Shown in pieces: positions 7,576 to 14,250 of a stretch of DNA of 14,443 bases. The DNA lies in assembly GCA_945877885.1 (NCBI GenBank), contig CAMCSI010000011.1, positions 1-14,443 on the forward strand, read 5' to 3'. Source of the stretch: Chlamydia trachomatis. Its GTDB lineage: Bacteria > Chlamydiota > Chlamydiia > Chlamydiales > 2-12-FULL-49-11. A program made the position numbers and the translations under genes. The notes below the pieces were generated by a model, which searched no databases, had not been told where the DNA came from, and saw only the letters and a program-made list of their open reading frames with translations. How positions within the stretch are numbered: position 1 is the first letter of the stretch; each line of letters begins with the position of its first letter.

Positions 7576-8160
7576 GGTCAGATTTTTGAAACAAAAGAAG
7601 AAATTGAGAAAAAGTTTGGCATTAAATATATTTCCACAATCGAGCCTGCCTCTTCGGATGTGCTCGAAAAAGTAAAAAAGCGTGCTGCAAGAAAAAGGTT
7701 TCCCCTATTTGATAAAAAGCACAATCATTGGGTATCAAGCTTATATGCAAAAAATGTTCGTGCTCAGCAATCCATCCCATTTTATTTAAAAGAGGTGAAT
7801 CCGCTCGTTGGCTATGGGGTTTTTGCAAAAAAACCTATCCCTTACCTTAGCTATATTGGTGAATATGCCGGAGAGCTTAGGGCAAGACGGGGGAGGAAAG
7901 ATCTTCTAAATAACTATATTTTCGGCTACATGGTCGGATTTTTCGGTACCCCTTGGATTATAGATGCTGATAAAAAAGGAAATTTCACCAGGTTTTTAAA
8001 TCATAGCTTTCATCCAAATGTAAGCTCCAGAGGATTTGTGGTCGATGGTGTTTATCATGTGATCTTTTTTGCCAATCAAGCAATTAGAGAAGGGGATCAG
8101 CTTACCTATGATTATGGTCCTACCTATTGGAATAAAAGACCTTATCCACAAGAGTTATAA
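7573..8160 (+). CDS. SET-domain protein methyltransferase (chlamydial NUE-like)
   Basis: A lysine methyltransferase-type SET domain. Numbering from ATA 7573 (195 aa), the visible motifs are V-G-Y-G-V-F-A (79-85), the Y-I-G-E-Y segment shortly after, the R-F-L-N-H-S-F-H-P-N cofactor/knot motif with Asn143-His144-Ser145, and the catalytic Y-D-Y-G-P (Tyr179-Tyr181) followed by Y-W. The order and spacing resemble what I recall of the chlamydial SET protein NUE (CT737). That protein has been reported as a secreted histone methyltransferase and, in another study, as acting on the chlamydial histone-like Hc1. Post-SET cysteines are absent. If translation began at GTG 7660 the protein would be 166 aa, with no ribosome-binding site and a shortened N-terminus; NUE also has a long N-terminal extension. 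The gene is directly coupled to the transporter. Whether the target is a host histone, Hc1 or something else cannot be told. Confidence 0.88.
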   Translation: MGQIFETKEEIEKKFGIKYISTIEPASSDVLEKVKKRAARKRFPLFDKKHNHWVSSLYAKNVRAQQSIPFYLKEVNPLVGYGVFAKKPIPYLSYIGEYAGELRARRGRKDLLNNYIFGYMVGFFGTPWIIDADKKGNFTRFLNHSFHPNVSSRGFVVDGVYHVIFFANQAIREGDQLTYDYGPTYWNKRPYPQEL

Positions 8161-8176
8161 AATTTCCATTTTTTGA

Positions 8177-8205
8177 TTGTAAAATCTACCTAATTAGACT
8201 ATATC
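8177..8205 (+). promoter_or_regulatory. Weak candidate promoter for aconitase
   Basis: TTGTAA (8177-8182) and TATATC (8200-8205), each 4 of 6 to the sigma70 consensus, are separated by 17 bp. A start site about 7 nt later would fall at or next to the ATG at 8214, implying a leaderless mRNA. That would fit the lack of any ribosome-binding site. Read-through from the SET gene 53 bp upstream is the alternative. Confidence 0.25.
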
Positions 8206-8213
8206 TATAAAAT

Positions 8214-10148
8214 ATGGGAATGAATGTATCACAAAAACTGATAAAGAGTCACTTAGTCTCTGGCAAGATGATTGCAGGGGAGGAAATTGGTTTAAAAATT
8301 GACCAAACCCTCACTCAAGATGCAACCGGAACTATGGTAATGCTTGAGCTTGAAGCTCTTGGATTAAATCGGGCAAAAACCGACATCTCTTGTCAGTATG
8401 TAGATCACAATCAGATACAGGGTGATAATAAAAATCCCGACGATCATATATTTTTACAAACAGCGGCAAAAAAGTTTGGGATTTGGTTTTCTAAGCCAGG
8501 GAATGGAATTTCCCACATGATCCACTGCGAGAAATTTGCTGTACCTGGAAAAACGTTACTTGGCTCAGATAGTCATACCCCTGCAACAGGATCTCTTGGG
8601 ATGCTTGCCATTGGTGCTGGCGGTCTTGAAGTGGCCCTTGCCATTGCAGGTGAGCCATTTTATACCATCATGCCAAAGATTATGGGTGTAAAATTAACAG
8701 GAAAGCTTTCTGATTGGGTTTCTGCGAAAGATGTGATCTTAGAGCTGCTTCGTCGTCATGATGTATCAGGTGGTGTGGGTAAGATTATTGAATATTATGG
8801 CCCTGGATTAAAGCACCTTTCTGCGATGGATCGACATGTAATTGCAAATATGGGTGCAGAACTTGGAGCAACAACAACTGTATTTCCATCCGATGAGGTC
8901 ACAAAAGAATTTTTCAAACTCATGGATAGAGAAAAAGACTGGGTGGAGCTTTTAGCCGATCATGATGCCACTTATGATCTTCATGACGAAATTGATCTAT
9001 CTAAGGTGGAGCCATTAATTGCGATGCCATCGAGCCCTGGAAATGTCGTTAGAGTAAAAGATGTGGCTGGAAAACCTATTTCTCAAGCCTATATTGGATC
9101 ATCAGCAAATCCTAGCCCAAGAGATTTTGCCATCTCTGCCATGATGATGAAGGGGAAAACCGCACATCAAAATGTATCCTATGATGTAAATCCATCTTCC
9201 AGACAGTCATTAACTTACTTAATAGAGGCCGGTTATTTAGAAGATCTTACAAAGGCAGGGGCGCGCGTTCACCAAGCAGGCTGTAATGGATGTATTGGTA
9301 TGGGACAAGCCCCTGCTACAAATACGATAAGTTTACGTACCACCCCTCGAAACTTTCCCGGCAGATCAGGTACAAAAGAAGATCAAGTCTATCTTTGCAG
9401 CCCAGAAACGGCAACAGCATCGGCAATTACAGGCGTAATCACAGATCCAAGAGATCTGAAGATGGAATATCCAAGATATATCGAACCTAAGAAGATGACT
9501 ATTGTTTCAGATCTAATAGCACCTACTGAAGATGGCCATCTAACAAAAGTGATTAAAGGACCAAATATTGGTGATTTCCCTGAATTCTTACAAATGCCCG
9601 ATAGTATTGATTCTCCAGTACTATTAAAAGTAGGCGATAATATTTCCACAGATGCAATTTCTCCAGCTGGGGCAGAGGTTTTGCCTTATAGAAGTAATAT
9701 TCCAAAAATCAGCACCTACACCTATTCAAGGCTTGACCCAGATTATTATGAACGAGCAATGAAGTTTAGGGAAACAGGCTCTTTTATCATTGGTGGAAGT
9801 AACTACGGCCAAGGATCTTCCCGAGAACATGCAGCGATTTCCCCAAGATTTATGGGAGTAAGGGCTGTGATTGCAAAAAGCTTTGCAAGGATACATAGAA
9901 AAAACCTCATTAATTTTGGCGTTTTACCATTAACTTTTAAAGATCCATCCGATTATGACACAATATCGATGTATGATGAGCTTATAATCAGCAACTTAAG
10001 AGAACATTTAAAAACTAAAGAGCCTTTAATCATGAAGAACAAGACAACTGGAAAAGAAATCGCTCTTATTCACGCCTATTCTCAGCGGGAGCTTGAATCC
10101 TTAATTGATGGAAGCTTAATTTCCTTCGTAAGGCAAAAACGCCGTTAA
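8214..10148 (+). CDS. acn: Aconitate hydratase, Aquifex-type (about 640 aa)
   Basis: Interconverts citrate and isocitrate in the TCA cycle, in the cytosol, with a [4Fe-4S] cluster. The 644 aa match the short 'Aquifex-type' aconitase subfamily rather than the roughly 900-aa AcnA. Visible landmarks are D-S-H-T (119-122), the cluster-binding C-N-G-C-I-G (Cys357, Cys360), the swivel-domain D-N-I-S-T-D segment, and the substrate-binding loop G-S-N-Y-G-Q-G-S-S-R-E-H (528-539; Arg537). At the place of the third cluster ligand (G-S-C-T-N in classical aconitases) this protein has G-S-S-A-N, with Ser297. The start is ATG 8214 (M-G-M-N); ATG 8220 is an equal alternative and neither has a ribosome-binding site. 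Chlamydiaceae lack this enzyme while environmental chlamydiae keep a full cycle, so it is informative about the host lineage. Relics of its 3' end recur downstream. Confidence 0.93.
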   Translation: MGMNVSQKLIKSHLVSGKMIAGEEIGLKIDQTLTQDATGTMVMLELEALGLNRAKTDISCQYVDHNQIQGDNKNPDDHIFLQTAAKKFGIWFSKPGNGISHMIHCEKFAVPGKTLLGSDSHTPATGSLGMLAIGAGGLEVALAIAGEPFYTIMPKIMGVKLTGKLSDWVSAKDVILELLRRHDVSGGVGKIIEYYGPGLKHLSAMDRHVIANMGAELGATTTVFPSDEVTKEFFKLMDREKDWVELLADHDATYDLHDEIDLSKVEPLIAMPSSPGNVVRVKDVAGKPISQAYIGSSANPSPRDFAISAMMMKGKTAHQNVSYDVNPSSRQSLTYLIEAGYLEDLTKAGARVHQAGCNGCIGMGQAPATNTISLRTTPRNFPGRSGTKEDQVYLCSPETATASAITGVITDPRDLKMEYPRYIEPKKMTIVSDLIAPTEDGHLTKVIKGPNIGDFPEFLQMPDSIDSPVLLKVGDNISTDAISPAGAEVLPYRSNIPKISTYTYSRLDPDYYERAMKFRETGSFIIGGSNYGQGSSREHAAISPRFMGVRAVIAKSFARIHRKNLINFGVLPLTFKDPSDYDTISMYDELIISNLREHLKTKEPLIMKNKTTGKEIALIHAYSQRELESLIDGSLISFVRQKRR

Positions 10149-10235
10149 TAGAAGCTTTACCTTCTACGTAAACTACTTAATTGCAATAATTTACTAATGT
10201 ACAATGTATTTATCACTGTCAGCGTTAATTAAAAA

Positions 10236-10269
10236 TGTCCTCTTTTAATACTGAAAAGGGGACACTTTT
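10236..10269 (+). terminator. Rho-independent terminator after aconitase
   Basis: An 11-bp stem (left arm 10236-10246, right arm 10254-10264) has one G-U pair and a 7-nt loop, followed by CTTTT at 10265-10269. It closes the acn transcript before the LRR promoter. A smaller perfect 6-bp hairpin, TAGAAG (10149-10154) with CTTCTA (10161-10166), directly follows the acn stop but has no U-tract. Confidence 0.7.
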
Positions 10270-10292
10270 AAAAAAAATTATAATAGTTTTGA

Positions 10293-10321
10293 TTCACTTT
10301 TATTAGAAAATGAAGTATAAT
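10293..10321 (+). promoter_or_regulatory. Sigma70-type promoter of the first LRR gene
   Basis: TTCACT (10293-10298, 4 of 6), a 17-bp spacer and a perfect TATAAT (10316-10321). It lies immediately after the terminator and 32 nt before the ATG at 10354. The same geometry is seen before the next two genes. Confidence 0.6.
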
Positions 10322-10353
10322 TATATTATAATTAATAAAAATAAGGTTTTTTT

Positions 10354-11625
10354 ATGGAAAGAATATCAAATGGCCCCCTTGGAATGATTGCAGCATATTG
10401 CCCGGAAGAATTTAAAGGAGTTTCAAGACGCCTAGAAGGGACGCAATATACTTATGTGCTTAATTTGATTGAAAAGTTAGAGAGGGAAAATCTTGATCAA
10501 TTTCCATATTTAAAAGGTTTCAGTGATTTTTCTGTTAGGGAAGAGCAAAATGGTCCTTCTTTAGTTAGGTATGTTTTTAAAAAAATTTTTGCCGATGTAA
10601 AGTACTTTGTCTCGATATCACATGAAGGAAGATGTTCAAAGGACGAAGTCTACAATCTATTAGGACGTAGTGACACAAGTACAATCTTAAATGACATTAA
10701 AAAAGAACTTCAAGATGAGTCTCTTAGTATAGTTGCTGGTGTTTTGCGTGGGGCGCCACACAATCTTCCCATTCCTCAGGGTACTTCAGCAGAAATAAGA
10801 GCATGGTTTGAAAATGAGGCTAATCAACAGATGCTTCTTGCAATTGAGGAATTAGATTTATCTGGAAAAGAATTGAGATGTTTACCCGATGAAATTGTTA
10901 ACCTACAAAATCTTCAATCACTTGATCTAAATAATAATCAGATCACGGTCTTACCAGATTCAATTGGTAACCTAGGGAATCTTCGAAGACTTTATCTAGG
11001 TAGTAATCAGCTCACGGTCTTACCAGATTCGATTGGTAACCTAGGAAATCTTCAATCACTTTCTCTAGATAATAATCAGATCAGGGGCTTACCAGATTCA
11101 ATTGGTAACCTAGGGAATCTTCGAAGACTTTATCTAGGTAGTAATCAGCTCACGGTCTTACCAGATTCGATTGGTAACCTAGGGAATCTTCAATCACTTG
11201 ATCTAATTAATAATCAGCTGAGAGACTTACCAGATTCGATCGGTAACCTAGGGAATCTTCTAGCACTTTTTCTAGGTTGTAATCAGCTCACGGTCTTACC
11301 AGATTCAATTGGTAACCTAGGGAATCTTCGAGGACTTTATCTAAATAATAATCAGATCACGGTCTTACCAGATTGGATTGGTAGCCTAGGGAATCTTCGA
11401 GATCTTTATCTAGGTAATAATCAGCTTACGGTCTTACCAGGTTCGATTGGTAACCTAAGAAATCTTAGTGTGAATGGCTTAGAGTTACAGATAAAAAAAA
11501 GACGTATATTTACCCTTTGTGAGAAGGTAGCAATATGGGTGCTACCAGCGATAGCAGCCTTAGCAACGGCTTATTTTTCAACCTCACACAATAGTGAATT
11601 ATTACCTATAGAGAGCTCTGAATAA
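10354..11625 (+). CDS. Leucine-rich repeat protein with C-terminal membrane anchor, 423 aa
   Basis: An effector-like protein whose target is unknown. The N-terminal domain (1 to about 160) opens with P-L-G-M-I-A-A-Y-C-P-E-E-F-K-G-V-S-R-R-L, which recalls an F-box helix pair but is several residues too short. It ends in a conserved I-R-A-W-F segment that leads into the repeats, a junction I associate with LRR proteins of amoeba-infecting chlamydiae. Nine 23-residue LRRs follow (164-370), consensus L-x-x-L-x-L-x-x-N-Q-L-T-V-L-P-D-S-I-G. A hydrophobic segment (about 391-408) lies near the C-terminus, followed by a short tail ending S-S-E. This is a tail-anchor topology with no signal peptide. 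The ATG follows a run of T with no ribosome-binding site. It is paralogous to the next gene across the N-domain. An SCF/ubiquitin-pathway role, known for F-box LRR proteins of environmental chlamydiae, is only a hypothesis here. Confidence 0.85.
   Translation: MERISNGPLGMIAAYCPEEFKGVSRRLEGTQYTYVLNLIEKLERENLDQFPYLKGFSDFSVREEQNGPSLVRYVFKKIFADVKYFVSISHEGRCSKDEVYNLLGRSDTSTILNDIKKELQDESLSIVAGVLRGAPHNLPIPQGTSAEIRAWFENEANQQMLLAIEELDLSGKELRCLPDEIVNLQNLQSLDLNNNQITVLPDSIGNLGNLRRLYLGSNQLTVLPDSIGNLGNLQSLSLDNNQIRGLPDSIGNLGNLRRLYLGSNQLTVLPDSIGNLGNLQSLDLINNQLRDLPDSIGNLGNLLALFLGCNQLTVLPDSIGNLGNLRGLYLNNNQITVLPDWIGSLGNLRDLYLGNNQLTVLPGSIGNLRNLSVNGLELQIKKRRIFTLCEKVAIWVLPAIAALATAYFSTSHNSELLPIESSE
10912..11463 (+). 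repeat. Tandem 69-bp LRR-coding repeats with a 138-bp higher-order unit
   Basis: Eight consecutive 69-bp units encode LRRs 2-9. Unit 10981-11049 and unit 11119-11187 differ by one base (68 of 69), while adjacent units differ more. Units 2, 4 and 6 begin L-Q-S-L or similar, and units 3 and 5 are identical as protein. The array therefore grew by copying pairs (138 bp), recently enough for the DNA to be nearly unchanged. Confidence 0.85.
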
Positions 11626-11626
11626 A

Positions 11627-11733
11627 GGGGTCGATCTCTAATCCAAGAGACCTGAAGATTGATTTTCCCACGGGAGCTTGAATCCTTAATTGATGGAAGT
11701 TTAATTTCCTTCGTAAGGCAAAAACGTCGTTAA
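11627..11733 (+). pseudogene. Aconitase gene relic 1 (two acn pieces fused)
   Basis: Bases 11671-11733 match the last 63 bases of acn (10086-10148), stop codon included, at 61 of 63 positions. Both differences are silent in the acn frame (AGC to AGT, CGC to CGT). Bases about 11627-11670 match a separate acn segment near 9432-9475 more loosely (about 25 of 30 in the best part, encoding a relic of D-P-R-D-L-K-M-E-Y-P). The 600 bp between them in acn are missing. It begins 1 nt after the LRR stop and cannot be expressed as aconitase. Confidence 0.85.
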
Positions 11734-11816
11734 ACCGACCCTTGCTATCTATTCAACCACTTAAATTTCAAGAAATTACCAATCTACCTTCAGTTTATAA
11801 TTTTGTTTTTTCTAAA

Positions 11817-11845
11817 TTGACTTTTAGTTGAAATAATTGTATTTT
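11817..11845 (+). promoter_or_regulatory. Candidate promoter of the second LRR gene
   Basis: TTGACT (11817-11822, 5 of 6), a 17-bp spacer and TATTTT (11840-11845, 4 of 6), 31 nt before the ATG; the first LRR promoter is 32 nt before its ATG. A second possibility is TTGTAT/TATAAC slightly downstream, also with 17-bp spacing. Confidence 0.45.
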
Positions 11846-11876
11846 TAACACTTGATTATTATAACATTTATTTTTT

Positions 11877-12818
11877 ATGGAAAGGATTCCAGTCGGCCCC
11901 CTTGGATTAATAATCCAGTTTTGCCCAATAGAACTTAAGTCAGTTTCAAAGCGGTTAGAAAGCGCCCAATTAACTTATGTGCTTAGTTTGATTGAAAAAT
12001 TAGCACGAGAAAATCTTGATCTATTTCCTTATTTAAAAGGTTTCAGGGATTGTAATGTTAGGGAAGAGCAAAATGGTTCTTCTACTATAAAACATATTCT
12101 TAAAAAAGTGGTTGCCGATACAAAGTCCCTTGCCTCGATATTGTATGGAAAGAGCCCTACAAATTCTGAAGTATATCATCTAATAGGAGGCAGCGATACT
12201 AGTAAAATACTTGGGGGTCCTAAACAAACATTAGATCACTCTCTTCAAATATTTGCTGGTGTTTTACGTGAGAGGTTAAATCATCTTCCGATTCCTCAAG
12301 GCCCCCCAGAAACAATAAGAGCATGGTTTGCAGATGAGGGTCATCATGGCATCCTTCTTAGAATTCGAACCTTAAACTTATCCAACCTAGGATTACGTGT
12401 TATACCTGATGAAATTGGTAATTTAGGACAGCTTAAGCACCTTAAGTTAGACAATAACCACCTTACAAGCTTACCAGTGTCTATTGGTAGTTTGAAAAGA
12501 CTTAAGGAACTTAATCTAAGTAACAATCAGTTTACTACGTTACCAGAGTTTATTGGTCGATTAAAAGCAATTAGGTACCTTTATCTATCTAACAACCAGC
12601 TCACAAATTTACCTGAGTCTATTTATAGACTAAGAGGGCTTTATGGGATTTATCTATATAACAACCAGCTCACTACCTTACAAGAGTTATACAGAAAAAA
12701 TAAACGTAATTACATAGCAATTGAATGCATTAAAGAAATAGGTAAAATTATAATAACAGGGGTAGCAGCGATTGCTATTATAGCGTGCTTAGATAACATA
12801 TATAAAAGCTCTGAATAA
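11877..12818 (+). CDS. Leucine-rich repeat protein with C-terminal membrane anchor, 313 aa (paralogue)
   Basis: A paralogue of the preceding LRR gene. The N-terminal domains align from residue 1 (M-E-R-I, P-L-G, C-P-x-E, the V-S-K/R-R-L-E block, N-L-D-x-F-P-Y-L-K-G-F, V-R-E-E-Q-N-G, I-R-A-W-F). The repeat part is shorter: four full 23-residue LRRs (163-254) and a broken fifth (255 to about 271) in which L-P becomes L-Q. Unlike in the first gene, these LRRs are well diverged from each other at the DNA level, so this copy has not undergone the recent repeat expansion. A hydrophobic segment at about 288-306 precedes a short tail ending S-S-E, like its partner. The ATG at 11877 follows a T-run without a ribosome-binding site. 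Probable function: binding of a host or inclusion-membrane partner through the LRR; the partner is unknown. Confidence 0.85.
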   Translation: MERIPVGPLGLIIQFCPIELKSVSKRLESAQLTYVLSLIEKLARENLDLFPYLKGFRDCNVREEQNGSSTIKHILKKVVADTKSLASILYGKSPTNSEVYHLIGGSDTSKILGGPKQTLDHSLQIFAGVLRERLNHLPIPQGPPETIRAWFADEGHHGILLRIRTLNLSNLGLRVIPDEIGNLGQLKHLKLDNNHLTSLPVSIGSLKRLKELNLSNNQFTTLPEFIGRLKAIRYLYLSNNQLTNLPESIYRLRGLYGIYLYNNQLTTLQELYRKNKRNYIAIECIKEIGKIIITGVAAIAIIACLDNIYKSSE

Positions 12819-12819
12819 A

Positions 12820-12882
12820 GGGGTTTATCTCTAATCCAAGAGACCTGAAGAGCGATTTCCCCACAGAAGCTTGAATCCTTAA
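12820..12882 (+). pseudogene. Aconitase gene relic 2 (more decayed copy)
   Basis: From the end of the second LRR gene (12807) through 12882 the DNA matches the end of the first LRR gene plus relic 1 (11615-11690) at about 70 of 76 bases. Homology to the acn end stops after C-C-T-T-A-A at 12882, so the final acn codons are lost in this copy. The continuity of the match from the LRR coding end into the relic shows that gene and relic were copied as one unit. Confidence 0.75.
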
Positions 12883-12946
12883 CAGGCTTTAAATACCATC
12901 TAACTCTCTGAATTTTAATAGGTTACTAATTAAATGTATTAATTAC

Positions 12947-12975
12947 TTTACTTAATATACTAATAATTTTATAGT
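12947..12975 (+). promoter_or_regulatory. Candidate promoter of the phosphatase gene
   Basis: TTTACT (12947-12952, 4 of 6), a 17-bp spacer and TATAGT (12970-12975, 5 of 6), 35 nt before the ATG. This is nearly the same position as in the two LRR genes, and it fits the repeated spacer in which all three sit. Confidence 0.45.
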
Positions 12976-13010
12976 TATATCATAATTAATAAATAATAAA
13001 GGAAATTTTA

Positions 13011-14240
13011 ATGATTGATTCAACCCCATACCAACAATATCCTCCTCAAATTGAGCCCCTAGATCCACCTAAGGCCAAAGAAGATGGTGGGCTTTTAGAG
13101 AATCGAAGTGTTTCCGTCCTTTCAAGTACTGATAATAAAGGGTTTAGTAACTACAGCACTGCTCCTGATAATACAAAAAATGTTGCTTTTGGTACCGGCG
13201 CTACCGGAGTTTGCCTCGCAATATTGGGACTTGCTTTAATCATTGCAGCATTGGCTACAATGATTATTCCTTTGATTGCCGTCGCTGCTTCATTACTAGT
13301 TATTGGAATTGTTGCAATAACCGTAATAATAACGAATAAAAGTTTGCGCAACAAATTATTCCATGTCATTGGTATTACGGCTGATAAGATTGATTATCGT
13401 GAGAAAAGATTAGACCATTGCAACTTAGTAAATCACCAACCTGGTTTCCAACAAGAAGACAAAAGCTTGCCTCGAAAAGTTGCTAACACCATCTTTGTAG
13501 CACCAAATAATAATTCTTTGACTTTGATGGCTACTCCAAATATGGATAGAGTTGACTGGCTTTCAGAAAATAACTATAAGACTATTGTAGCAATGCAAGA
13601 AGATTGGGAGCAACAAAACCCATCTATCAAATTTCAATCAGCTTGTCCTGATAAGATCAAAAATGATAAAAATGAAAATATTAGATATGGCAAATTCAAA
13701 AATCCTAGAAATGCAACGATAGATTTACCTACAACTCAATATTTAATCTCAACACCTGACCGTCTTGAGGTAAGCTTTAAAAATCTAGATAATGGTGTAG
13801 AAATTGTTAAAACAGGGCTAGAAGCTGGAAACGTAGCCGTACACTGTAAATCAGGGGTTGGACGTTCTGCAAAAGTTATTGCTAGCTACTTACATAAATA
13901 CCAAAATCTTTCTATCGAAGAGGCTATAAACGCTGTTTATCAAGGAAGAAGCGCTGTACGTATTCGTAGAAAAAGTGGAATAAATAATTTATATAAATAT
14001 GCTTGTGCTCTTTTAAAAGAAGAATCAATGAAAAAAGGTGCGGATCCAACAAGGATCATAAATAAAATCCAACAACTAAGATCGCAGATGAATGAGCATA
14101 TTTCCCGCTATGGATTAGAAAAAGGGGATAAGGCACGGGCTCAGTTTAAAAATTCATTAGAGGAGATATTCAAAACTAGTGGATTATACGATGAATTTTT
14201 AAAGTTAAGTTATGAAATGTATACAAGACTAAGAAAATAA
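13011..14240 (+). CDS. Inc-like membrane protein with a protein tyrosine/dual-specificity phosphatase domain, 409 aa
   Basis: Predicted Cys-dependent phosphatase anchored in a membrane. The N-terminal 60 residues are Pro/Ser-rich and disordered-looking. A bilobed hydrophobic hairpin (about 66-108, break near 84-88) is typical of chlamydial inclusion-membrane proteins. The catalytic domain (about 150-340) has the P-loop H-C-K-S-G-V-G-R-S, with nucleophile Cys279 and Arg285. A T-I-D-L-P segment places the likely general acid Asp238 about 40 residues earlier, a layout closest to PTPMT1-like dual-specificity enzymes. A charged helical tail ends in L-R-K. ATG 13011 is supported by AAAGGA (12998-13003) 7 nt upstream. 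Substrate may be phosphotyrosine protein, phosphoserine/threonine or a phosphoinositide; the P-loop does not decide. If it is an Inc protein, the catalytic domain would face the host cytosol. It occupies the third effector slot, after acn relic 2. Confidence 0.87.
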   Translation: MIDSTPYQQYPPQIEPLDPPKAKEDGGLLENRSVSVLSSTDNKGFSNYSTAPDNTKNVAFGTGATGVCLAILGLALIIAALATMIIPLIAVAASLLVIGIVAITVIITNKSLRNKLFHVIGITADKIDYREKRLDHCNLVNHQPGFQQEDKSLPRKVANTIFVAPNNNSLTLMATPNMDRVDWLSENNYKTIVAMQEDWEQQNPSIKFQSACPDKIKNDKNENIRYGKFKNPRNATIDLPTTQYLISTPDRLEVSFKNLDNGVEIVKTGLEAGNVAVHCKSGVGRSAKVIASYLHKYQNLSIEEAINAVYQGRSAVRIRRKSGINNLYKYACALLKEESMKKGADPTRIINKIQQLRSQMNEHISRYGLEKGDKARAQFKNSLEEIFKTSGLYDEFLKLSYEMYTRLRK

Positions 14241-14250
14241 TTTCAAACTT

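Noticed and set aside
7622..7828. Minus-strand open frame of 68 codons over the SET gene start
   Set aside because: It lies antisense to the conserved SET coding sequence, has no ribosome-binding site and no recognisable motif; it is explained by the codon use of the real gene.
9290..9490. Alternative + strand frame of 66 codons inside acn
   Set aside because: Out-of-frame within highly conserved aconitase sequence; no start signal.
10912..11463. CRISPR-like regular repeat array
   Set aside because: The 69-bp units have no unique spacers, stay in frame and encode canonical 23-residue LRRs.
11627..11733. acn 3'-end repeats as attachment sites of an integrative element
   Set aside because: The relic joins two distant acn pieces with the same deletion in both copies, no integrase or inverted repeats are present, and the LRR gene is duplicated with it; tandem duplication explains this more simply.
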